64,000 nucleotides of DNA from Diacronema lutheri. Lineage: Eukaryota; Haptophyta; Pavlovophyceae; Pavlovales; Pavlovaceae. A program made the position numbers and the translations under genes. A model generated the notes under the pieces. The model had not been told where the DNA came from. It made no database searches and worked only from the letters and a program-made list of their open reading frames with translations. Location: the NCBI GenBank assembly GCA_019448385.1, contig JAGTXO010000031.1, positions 374,501 to 438,500 of the forward strand. The letters run 5' to 3'. This document shows, piece by piece, positions 55,816 through 64,000 of this stretch. Within the stretch, counting starts at the first letter, position 1. Every line of letters starts with the position of its first letter.

Positions 55816-56838
55816 TCAGGCCACGCGCGCGTGCCGCGCGGGAGGACGGGGCGGTCGCGGCTGCGCTCGACCGCCGGTCGCGGCACCGAGCGACCGTGCG
55901 CGCCGCCGCACGTTGTAGTCGTCGCACGGAAACCAAGCCTCGTTGCGGAGCACGATGGCGACAAGGTGCCCGCTCATCGGCCCCTCGCCCACGTGCACCA
56001 CGCCGGCGACGGGGAGGTGGTCGCGCCCGCCGAGCAGCAGCCGCGGCGCGCACACGAGCGCGCGGTTGTTCTTGCACTGCGAGCCATTGCCGCGCGTCGT
56101 GCGCGGCGCCTCGACAGCAATGCTGGCTGGCGTGAGCACGCCCGAGTGGCCCGCGTTCGTGTGGCGATCCCGCGGCGGCCCAGCGGCGCCCCCCAGAGCG
56201 TGTGCAAGCGCGCGCGCCGCATCGCCGCCGACGCTGACGAGTACGGCGATGCCCTCGCCGGCCTCTGAAGGCACGGCGATCTGCTCGAGCACTGGCCCGA
56301 CGCGTGTGTCGGCTTCAAAGGCCGCAGCGAGCCCGGGCACTCGGCCGAGCAGCAACCGGAAGAACTCAGCGGCATCCTGCGGCGTCCTTCGCGCGCCACG
56401 GCCCGAGATGACGTCGATGACGGACACAAGACACAGCCGTGTCGGCGCCCTGGTGTCCTCGATCAGCGTGCCAAAGTCCCGAAAACGCGCCCTCTCGACG
56501 CTGTTGGCACGGCGCGAAGCGGAGCGAAGCATCGCACGGAGCATGTTCAGGGCGAAGAGCGATTGCATAAGGACGGTCGTGTAGCACGCGCTGCCCTCGT
56601 TTTTCGCGCCTGCGCCGCGCCGCGCAGCGCCGGGTGTGCGGGGTGCGCACGCACGGTTTGCGGCGGGATGGAGAGAGGCTGGCTGGGCGCGCGCCGAGCC
56701 CGGCAAGCCGTGCAGGCGCTCACCACGCGGCACGCCGGGCACTCTCACCGGCCACATCGGGCCGTCAAACGCGTCTTCCACAGGCTGCCGACCGACGACG
56801 TAAAACTTGCTCAAGGCGCCGCGCCGTGCACGCGCCAT
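55816..56838 (-). CDS. USP-type deubiquitinating cysteine protease, compact
   Basis: Read from the ATG at 56838, about 340 residues. The Cys box NEGSACYTTVLMQSLFAL (catalytic Cys at codon 56586) and the His box GHLVAIVLRNEAWFPCDD (His and the following Asp) sit about 206 residues apart, with TPQDAAEFFRLLLGRVPG between them, as in the UCH/USP family, but shorter than host USPs. USPs remove ubiquitin from proteins. It is on the same strand as the polyprotein and helicase, suggesting a role for the element in blocking host degradation; that is inference. The open frame extends upstream to 57228, but that part is not conserved-looking. An upstream exon is possible. Confidence 0.65.
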   Translation of the reverse strand: MARARRGALSKFYVVGRQPVEDAFDGPMWPVRVPGVPRGERLHGLPGSARAQPASLHPAANRACAPRTPGAARRGAGAKNEGSACYTTVLMQSLFALNMLRAMLRSASRRANSVERARFRDFGTLIEDTRAPTRLCLVSVIDVISGRGARRTPQDAAEFFRLLLGRVPGLAAAFEADTRVGPVLEQIAVPSEAGEGIAVLVSVGGDAARALAHALGGAAGPPRDRHTNAGHSGVLTPASIAVEAPRTTRGNGSQCKNNRALVCAPRLLLGGRDHLPVAGVVHVGEGPMSGHLVAIVLRNEAWFPCDDYNVRRRARSLGAATGGRAQPRPPRPPARHARVA

Positions 56839-58379
56839 GCGCGCGCTGTTGCGGGCTGCGCAGCAGGGACGACGGGGGAATTGGCGAGCGAGGGTTGGGC
56901 GCAGATCAGCGTGGTGGCGCGGCAAGACGAGCGCGCGCCGGGCGCCTGGCGCGGAGGCGCCCCGCGCGAGGACGCGAGCCGCTTCTCGCACCGGACGGGC
57001 GCCCACGCGCAAGCCGGCTTTCGAGGGCTGGTGGATGGTGGCAGATGCCGAAACGGACACATGGAATGATGCGTCGGCGGCGCGAGCGCGGGACGATCTT
57101 GCCCGGGCAATTTTGCGCACGCTGCCAGCGCGCGTATGCGTGCGCATGCAGCGGGCGGCGCGCACGTTGCGCGTGACGGGGCGCCGAGCGGCACACCGGC
57201 GGGGACGCGCTCGCCGCTGCCGTGGCATCGTACGCTGCCTGCGTGCTGGCCCGCACGCACGTTGCCGGCGCGAGGGGACGGCGAGTGCGCCTCGGCCGAA
57301 CAGGCGCGAACGTTACGCCCGAGCGCGTGGCCGGGCCCCGCCGACTGCACGCAGCGCCGGCCCAGGCGCGCATCCGCCCGACGCGGATTTGGACGACGCA
57401 TCGACCGGCACGCCGAGCGTCTGCGCCCGCCTCGCGGCCGGTCGCGCCGGCCCCTCTTCGGCCCGAGGCCGCACGTCCGCCGCGCGCCGCTTTGGCGCGC
57501 GGCGCGGCGCTCCCGGAACGCGCATGGCACACGCGCGGTGCGCGGGCACGCCCGCAACGCGCCATTCCAGCGCGAGCAGTTCGGCAAGCTTGCAGCGCGC
57601 GAGCAGCCGGGCATGTGCCGCGGAAACACAGTTCGCTGTGTGCGCCGGCCGCGACGACACGGCGTAGCGGCGCGAGGCTGGCCGCCGGGGCCACGGGCGT
57701 ACTGCCGTGGCGCGACGCCATGGTATGAGCAATAATTTCATCGGGGGGTGGGGTGGGGGGGGGGGGGGGGGCGCGTTGTGCGCACTTGGCGCGCGAGTAG
57801 TGCGAGTGGCGGGCGAGCCTCGTCGCCCACGGAGCCCGCCCCCGGCTCGGCGGCGCGCCGCCTGCTCGCCGGGTCGCGCACCGCCGTCGCCGCCGCTGCG
57901 CACTTGCCCAGCTTGCCGGCAGGCGGCAGGCGGCGGCGACGGCGGCGGCGGCGGCTGCGGCTGCGGCGCGAGCGCGACGCCGGGCGGCGGCAGCGCCGAC
58001 GGCACGCGCGCAGCGGCGACCCACGCGGCGGCGGGCAGCGCGCCAGCGTGAGGCCCCTGCGCGCCGGCCGCATTGGCGCCGCCCTGCGCGCCCTAGAAGG
58101 GCGCGCAGGTACGCGGGCCGGTCGCGCGGCGCGCGGTGCTGGCGAGCACCCGACGGCTGCGCGTCGGCGCGAGCGGCGCGGCGGGCGTCGCGCCGGCGGG
58201 TGCTGGCCAGCACCGCGCGCCGGCGGCGCGCCCGCCGCCAGCGCGCCGCCCGCCGCCGGCGCCGCGCGCGCCGTCCGCGCCCGCCGCCACCGCGCGCCGC
58301 CGCCGCGCATTCGCGCGCGGCGGCGACGGCGGCCGCGGCGAGCGCCGCCGCCGCCGCCTCGCCACCGCTGACCGCGCGG
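56839..58379. other. Gene-poor GC-rich stretch between USP and helicase
   Basis: No recognisable gene on either strand. Long Arg/Ala-rich frames are composition artefacts. A G run lies near 57740-57771. Around 58130-58240 the word GCTGGC(G/C)AGCAC occurs twice with partial inverted symmetry. Confidence 0.35.
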
Positions 58380-60740
58380 AGCACCTCTTTGAAGACGACG
58401 CTGCGCGTCACGAGGTCCGCGCCGAGCGCAAAGCGGACGCGCGACGTGTGCCCGACGCGCGAAGCGGCCACGTGGAGCTGGCCGTGCGTGAAGCACGGCT
58501 CGGCGAGCCACACGCCCGCGCACCCGAGCGCTTGCCCCTGCGCCTCGTTACGCCGGCCGCACCGGGGAACTGGCGGCGCATCCGCACAAGCGCGAACGTG
58601 CCGTCGTCGGGCGAGTGGTGGTCGACACGCGCGACGAGCACGGTGCTGTCGCGCCCGGCGGCCGCGCCGGGGCGTGCGCACTCGAGCAGCCGGCCGCCGG
58701 CGCGCACGCCGCGCACGATCAGCCGCGTGCCGCCGCACAGCCCCTCGCCGGGCGAGAGGTTGCGCGGCAGCATCACCACCATCCCGGGCTTCAGGTCGAG
58801 GACGCGGTGCGGCATCTGCGCGTGCTCGAGCGAGTCGAGGAATTCGACCGACGCCCGCGCAATCTGCTTGCCCGCCCCGTCGTCGCGCCAGCTCGTCCGC
58901 CGACGCGCACCTCGCCGCCGCGCCCGGGAAGCGGCCGATCGCCAGCCAGTTGATCCGCGCCACGTCCGTCTGCTTGGCGCAGAGCACCGCGCGGTCGCAC
59001 AGCGAGCCGTCGTCGGTCCAACACGTCGCGCCGTGGACAAAGTCGTCACGAGCTCCGTCGGGTAGGCCGAGCCCACGCGGATGGGGACGCCGCCGACGGC
59101 CTCGGGCAGCTGCACGGGATCGAGCGGGAATGCGCCGGGCATGGCCCCGGCCGCCGGCACCGCCGCGGGAACGGCGCCGTCGCCGGGGCTGCGCAGCAGC
59201 TCCGCCCACTCGCCCGCGCCGAGCGCGTCGCCCGTGTCGCGCGCCGCGCTCGAGGCGCGAACGTTCTCGACCAAGGCGTGCTGCCGATCGTGCTGCCACG
59301 GCGCCGAGTACTTGAGGCAGGAGCGCACGATCTGCGCGCGCGAGCCGCGCCGCACCACCGGCAAGCACTGGCGAAAGTCGCCGGCGAGCAGCAGCGTCTC
59401 GCCGCCGAAGCGCTCGTCGACGCCCGTCACGTCGCGCAAACACCGATCAGGCGAGTCGAGGTGGCACCGCGTCTGCATCGGCGCCTCGTCCCACACGACC
59501 AGCCGCCGCGGCGGCCAGGGAGCGCCCGCGCTCGGAGCGCGGCACGCCATTGAACGGCTTGCCCGTCGGAGTCGGCACCGCCGGGCACCTTGAAGGTCGA
59601 GTGGAAGGTGCGGCCGTCGGGCAGCAGCGTGGCGGCGACGCCCGAGGACGCGCCCACGACGACCGCGTGCCCATCCGCGCGCACGGCGGCGATAATGGCG
59701 CGCTCGACGAACGTCTTGCCCGTTCCGCCCGGCGCGTCGCAAAGATGCAGCCGGTTGCCCACGCCGCGCAGCGCCGATTTGACGACCGCGCCGTGGAGCG
59801 CGCACTGCTGGCCGCCCTCGGCCATCGCCGCGCGCGCCGCCGCCGCGCTCGCAGCCCGCTCGGCGCGATGGTAGCCCTGCGCGCGCGCGAGCTCGCGCCC
59901 GCCCGGCCCGGCCGGCGCGCGCGCCGTGCGCAGACCGGCCACCGCCGCGAGCGCCGCCGCGCGCTCGCGCTCGTCGGGCACGTACAGCCCCGTGGAGTCG
60001 AACGTGTCGGCCCAGGCGGGCACGCCGTACGAGGCGAAGGCGTCCGAGCCGGGCTGCGGCCGCTGCTCGGCGCGCTTCAGGAGCATGACCCCGCACACGT
60101 TCCACTTGGTGCCAAACATCGAGCCCGTGAGCCCCGTGTAGACGCGGTCGAGCTGCGTGGCGATGGCGCAGACGTCCTCGTGCCGGATCTCGTCGACCGG
60201 TTCGCGCCGCGCGTCGACGAGCGGCACGACGCGCTCGGAGCCCGCCCACGTGAACGTGCGCGTCGACATGTTCAGCCGCGTGTGCGCGAGCGTGTCGTCC
60301 TCGTACTTGGGCTTGACGGCGGGCGAGAGCTTGCCGCGCACCTCCTCCTTCGAGAGGCCGCGCGTGTTGAGCAGCTCCTTCTGGCGCGCGTGCACCGTCT
60401 CGACGCGCTGATCGTCGATGGCGCGCAGGGCGCCAAAGTAGGCGTCCATCTGCGCGAGCGGCGCGCCTTCAATCGGCAGCTCCTTGTCGGTCACGCCGGC
60501 CGTGTACGCCGCCTTGTCGACGTCCGTCGGCCCGTACATGGTGCCAAAGTTGCCGTCGCCCGTGAGCTCGGGCCAGTCGACGACGCAGGGCGGCGAGACG
60601 AAGGCGAGCGCGCGGCGCGACGGCCCGTAGCTCAGCTTGTCGACCGTGCGCGCCTGCTCGCTCGGCTTGACCGGCCGCGTGCTCACGATCTCGCAGTTGA
60701 CGAGCGCCGCGTCGAAGGCGCGCAGGTCGATGGCGGCCAT
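58380..60740 (-). pseudogene. Pif1-family helicase with unknown N-terminal domain, frame-disrupted
   Basis: Starts at the ATG 60740 (MAAIDLRAFDAALVN). Residues 1 to about 250 form a domain with YGPTDVDKAAYTAG and FGTKWNVCGVMLL that I do not recognise; it might be a single-strand DNA-binding fold. Then come the Walker A GGTGKT (59712-59729), DEAPM, GDFRQCLPVV, LCGGTRLIV, and EAQGQALGCAGV with HGQLHVAASR, the full Pif1 motif set. The reading frame must change at about 59550, 59050, 58880 and 58545, so no single product can be made. The neighbouring polyprotein is intact, which argues against general sequencing error. Pif1 helicases unwind DNA in replication, and serve Helitrons and many large elements. 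Confidence 0.75.
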
Positions 60741-60953
60741 GGTCGTTGTGCGCGGGAGATCACGCTGCAGGCGGGCTCCACAGTAGGTTCGAGAAAAAAA
60801 AAAAGCTGGGCCAACGGTCAGTCGAGCGCCACAAGCAATCCTCGGGAGCCGGTGGCCCAACCCAACCCAACGATCTTCGTCGCCACCCTTCGCGCGTTTT
60901 CCGTTCGCGCCCAAGCAGACAATGAGACCACAATCTCGGTGCTGCTCGGCGCG

Positions 60954-61217
60954 ATGATGGGCCTCAGCGGCTCGGTGGCGATCGTGCTCTACGTGCGCGC
61001 GCGACGTCGCGAGGTGCAGCACGGGCGCGTGGCGACGCCGCGCATCATCCAGCGCCAGCTCGAGCTGCAGCTGCCGTGGGGCCGGCCGGACGAGGCATCC
61101 GTCGCCTCGCGTGCCGAAACGCCGGGCGTCGAGGCCGCGTCGCGCTCGGTGCGCGACGCGGCGCCCGAGCCGGACCCGGACGAGGGCTACGTGCGCGTGG
61201 CGAGCGCGGCGTTCTGA
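60954..61217 (+). CDS. Possible small membrane protein or C-terminal exon
   Basis: The plus-strand frame ends at 61217. From the ATG at 60954 it encodes about 87 residues starting MMGLSGSVAIVLYVRARRR, a membrane helix followed by a basic stop-transfer, then a hydrophilic tail ending YVRVASAAF. The frame continues upstream with a credible extracellular-side sequence (RAQADNETTISVLLG) but no ATG, so an upstream exon is likely. It begins just beyond the helicase start on the other strand. Unrecognised. Confidence 0.35.
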   Translation: MMGLSGSVAIVLYVRARRREVQHGRVATPRIIQRQLELQLPWGRPDEASVASRAETPGVEAASRSVRDAAPEPDPDEGYVRVASAAF

Positions 61218-61299
61218 GGCGCGCACGACGTCGCCCAGCCAGAGCAGCCCGGGGCGGGGCGAGTCCGGCTGCGCGGAGGTCCGGCTCGAGCGGGCGGGC

Positions 61300-61644
61300 G
61301 CCATGCTCTGAGGCGCCGCCGCTTTCTAAAAGGGTGTAGGGTGTAGGGTGTAGGATGCAAAACAAGCCCTCCCCACATTTGGGCCCAACGTCATTCCTTC
61401 TTCGAAGCCGTGACGTTACTCACATACGAGTACTTTTACTTAGTGTAGGATGTATCTATTCTCTAAGTATTTGCATAGTGTAGGGTGTAGGATACGTACG
61501 GTTACGAAAGTCCTACAGGGAGTGAAGGAATGACGCTGTGACGAAAGAAGGAATGACGTCGGGCCCAGATGTGGGGAGGGCTTGTTTTGCATCCTACACC
61601 CTACACCCTACACCCTTTTGAAAAGCGGCGGCGCCTCAGAGCAT
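61300..61644 (+). mobile_element. Short TIR element, copy 1
   Basis: About 100-bp terminal inverted repeats (61300-61402 and 61540-61644) with only a few mismatches surround a 137-bp AT-rich core. The arms begin GCCATGCTCTGAGGCGCC, pass through three TGTAGGG heptamers, and end at ACGTCATTCCTTC. No coding capacity, as in MITEs. A target-site duplication is not obvious because the surrounding DNA is itself part of the larger palindrome. Confidence 0.8.
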
Positions 61645-61850
61645 GGCGGCTCGACAGCATGGCGCCTATACAGCATGGCGTCGTCCAGCGTCACGCCGCG
61701 TCGTGGTCCTGCCGCTCCTCCGTGGCGCACGGATGGCGCTCCTCCGTGACGCAGCCGAACGACGTCGCGGCGTCACGGCCCGGGCGCAGTCGCCATCCTG
61801 GACGCCACGCTGGACGACGCCATGCTGTCGAGGCGCCATGCTGTCGAGCC
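61645..61850. other. Spacer of the palindrome with repeated CAGCATGGCG words
   Basis: The left half holds three CAGCATGGCG-type words, the right half their complements (CGCCATGCTG). The middle has two GCTCCTCCGTG(A/G)CGCA words. No gene. Confidence 0.6.
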
Positions 61851-62185
61851 GCCATGCTCCGAGGCGCCGCCGCTTTCTAAAAGGGTGTAGGGTGTAGGGT
61901 GTAGGATGCAAAACAAGCCCTCCCCACATTTGGGCCCGACGTCATTCCTTCTTTCGTCACAGCGTCATTCCTTCTCCCCCCTATGGGACTTTCATAACCG
62001 TACGTATCCTACACCCTACACTATGCAAATACCTAGAGAATAGATACATCCTACACTAAGTAAAGGTACTCGTATGTGAGTAACGTCACGGCTTCGAAGA
62101 AGGAATGACGTCGGGCCCAAATGTGGGGAGGGCTTGTTTGGCATCCTACACCCTACACCCTACACCCTTTTAGAAAGCGGCGCCG
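61851..62185 (-). mobile_element. Short TIR element, copy 2, inverted
   Basis: Same arms as copy 1; the core reads as the reverse complement of copy 1 (for example the CATACGAGTAC / GTACTCGTATG pair). Near-identity of arms and core indicates a recent duplication or an inversion copy. The left arm keeps the CGAGGCGCC flank, whereas the right flank becomes unique after about 62180. Confidence 0.8.
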
Positions 62186-62599
62186 AAGGTGGGAGGATGC
62201 CACCCGTATGCGCGCGTTTGAACGTGCGCGGACGGCCGTTGGCTTCGCGCCCTTTCGCCCACGGTTTGCGCGCCAACGGACCAGTCCTCCGCGGGCGCCG
62301 CGCATCGTCTCAGGGGCGGTCGGTGTGGTACGCCGCGCGCATCGTCAGCGCCGCGGCGTCGAGCTCGGCGAGCGAGGGCGCGTACGTGACGCCGCTCAGC
62401 ACCTCGTCCGCGCCCGCCCTCGTCGCGCTCGCCGCCTCCGCAGTGCGCGCAGGCGGCTTCGTGACGGCACGCGAGGCCACGCCGCGCGCCGCAGGTGCCT
62501 TCGCGCGCTGCATCGTCTGTCTGCCGGTCCGACGCGCTCTGCTCTGAACGAACGGACGGCACGCCCGACGAGATCTCGTCGCGTGCACGCTCGCACAGC

Positions 62600-63433
62600 A
62601 TGTACCCCCAGAACGTCTCCGAGCTGCTGCCCGACGAGATCTTCGGCGACGAGCTGCTCGTCGACCGGCACTACCGCGTGCGCATCCTTCAGCGCGTCGC
62701 CCGCCGCCGCGATGCGGCCGAGGCCAACTTTTGGCTCGACGGCGGGCCCGCCGACTCGGTCGTCGGCGCGTGCATGTGCGGCCGAATCTACGCGCTCAAG
62801 TGCATGGGCCGGCTCGTCCGCGGCGCCCGGATCCTCGCGCTGCTGCGCAAAAATGTGGCGCTCGCCACGTGCCGCGCACAACCTCATGGGCCACATGCTC
62901 CAGCGCATCGTCGGCGACAGCGGCGTCGCGCGGCTGCTGCAGCTGGTTGCAGCTCGTTCGCGAGGATCACGACACGCTCAACGCCGAGCACCAGGCCTTG
63001 GAAGCACAGCATGACACCGGCCAAGTCATGCGACGGCATGTGCGCGCGCGCCGACGCGCTCTCCAAGGACCTCGCACGGGCGCACGAGCACGCTCACAAG
63101 CTCGATGGCTATCTGGTGTGGTGCAGCGAGCGCCTCGGTGAGAGTGACTCTTTCAACGGAGCGCTCGAGAACCTGAACACGCGGTGCAGCATGAGATGTG
63201 CTGGCTCCACGCCGAGATGTCGTCGCTCGTTGCGAGTTCGCCCGAGGCTTACGCGAACGACAGCGAGGCCACCGACTTCAAGGACCACGGCGTGTGCGTC
63301 GAGTTCGATGTCTTCAACCGCGACGGGGTCGAGGGCGCGCCCGTGCCCGCGACCGCGCCCACGAAGGCAGAGCCGGGCATCGAGTCCGAGTGCATCGCGC
63401 CCGCACAGGCAGAGCCGGGCAGCGAGTCCGAAG

Positions 63434-63466
<33 letters not shown>

Positions 63467-63900
63467 GGCAGAGCCGCGCACCGAGCCCAAGTGAGCCAAC
63501 GTGCCGCCGAACTCGCCCAAGCTCTCGTCGGTCGACAGTCAGGCCACCGAGTACAAGACCTCCTACGCGAACTCACGTGCTCGCCACCTGCAACGCCTCG
63601 AGTTTACGCACGCGTTCGAGTCTGTGCAGGCCGAGGTCGCTTAGCCAAAGCGCGCCAAGGTTCCGGCCACCGGCGCATCCAGCCGCTGGCTGCGCAACAC
63701 GGCGGTGCGCAACACCCGCAGCTCGGCCAACGGCAAGTAGCGCGCCGGCGCAGCGCACGGTATGCCGCGGCGAGCTCAGTCGCGAAGAGTGTCCGACTGG
63801 CCGCGCCCTCCACGGGGTGCACGCGCACTCGGCGCGGTCCGGTCAGTCAGGGGGCCTCAGCTTGCGCGATGCCAGTTGCGAGCCCCCCGGAATCCGCCAT
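62600..63900 (+). pseudogene. Decayed or intron-split gene of unknown function
   Basis: Protein-like sequence starts at the ATG 62600 (MYPQNVSELLPDEIFGDELL) but must change frame near 62875 (to HNLMGHMLQRIVGDSGVAR), near 62950 and 63050 (REDHDTLNAEHQAL, ALSKDLARAHEHAHKLDGYL), and near 63187 (HEMCWLHAEMSSLVAS). The middle is helical and could be coiled coil; the end is a Pro/Arg-rich repeat. None of the changes looks like a normal host intron of 100 bp or more. I do not recognise the family. It lies directly beyond the palindrome. Confidence 0.4.
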
Positions 63901-64000
63901 TCTATTCTACTAGGCGTAAATCACCCAAGCCCTTCCGGTCGCCCGCATTCCGGGGTCGGACCCTCCGTCGGCCCGGCTCGGGCCCTCCGTCCGCCGCGCC

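Larger units (their letters stand above)
61300..62185. repeat. About 890-bp imperfect palindrome made of two inverted TIR elements
   Basis: Copy 1 and copy 2 have cores in opposite orientation, and the 206-bp spacer between them is also an inverted repeat (GAGCATGGCGGCTCGACAGC on the left, its complement on the right). The symmetry centre is near 61743. So the whole block could form a large cruciform with smaller hairpins in each arm. Confidence 0.8.

Noticed and set aside
33550-61217. A Helitron carrying Fanzor
   Set aside because: A Pif1 helicase is present, but no HUH Rep domain was found in any frame and no 3' CTRR-hairpin end could be recognised.
61321-61355. A true internal telomere
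   Set aside because: Only three TGTAGGG units per arm and within terminal inverted repeats of a small element; the host telomere repeat is unknown from this window.
58380-63900. Explaining the frame changes by general sequencing error
   Set aside because: Twelve host genes and an 18.9-kb coding unit in the same window show no frame break, so error concentrated only here is less likely than decay, though resequencing would settle it.

Overview
This is nuclear DNA of a very GC-rich, intron-bearing, plastid-bearing and flagellated alga. The pointers are a CRTISO-type carotenoid isomerase with a signal-like plus transit-like leader, a ciliary CFAP100 protein, an eIF3g, a VAP, a triose-phosphate-type transporter and a bestrophin. 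Introns are short, mostly GTGCG...GCGCAG (one looks GC-AG), and rich in minisatellites and poly-G runs. My best guess is a haptophyte, but nothing here proves the lineage. All exon joins are my own readings, chosen so that frame and family similarity continue across canonical splice sites; they are not transcript-supported.

Layout. 1-33 kb is a compact run of intact host genes: bestrophin (3' end outside the window), J-like/PPR protein, VAP, an NSDHL-like/CYP51 sterol-demethylation fusion, CFAP100, carotenoid isomerase, a TTL-like protein with a 2.8-kb minisatellite in its first intron, a TraB-family protein, a 1,806-residue protein with two almost identical internal blocks, a 189-bp tandem repeat, a TPT/DMT transporter, eIF3g and an unknown probable plastid protein. 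None of these shows a frameshift.

33.5-61 kb is different: a minus-strand block that looks like a large mobile or virus-like element. Its centre is one uninterrupted coding unit (52434 down to 33550, two short phase-0 introns) predicting about 6,207 residues. In order it carries a C48/Ulp1-like cysteine protease, a possible membrane segment, a second C48-like module, a YqaJ/lambda-exonuclease-like nuclease, a chromodomain, and a complete Fanzor (eukaryotic TnpB-like) RuvC nuclease at the C-terminus. Upstream on the same strand are a USP-type deubiquitinase and a Pif1-family helicase broken by at least four frame changes. A short plus-strand fragment resembles the start of a non-LTR retrotransposon endonuclease.

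61.3-62.2 kb is an imperfect palindrome built from two inverted copies of a short terminal-inverted-repeat element whose arms contain a telomere-like TGTAGGG heptamer. 62.6-63.9 kb holds a decayed, frame-shifted reading frame of unknown function.

The strongest candidates for something undescribed are the Fanzor/YqaJ/chromodomain/C48 polyprotein and the NSDHL-like/CYP51 fusion, whose reductase half has lost the usual YxxxK pair.
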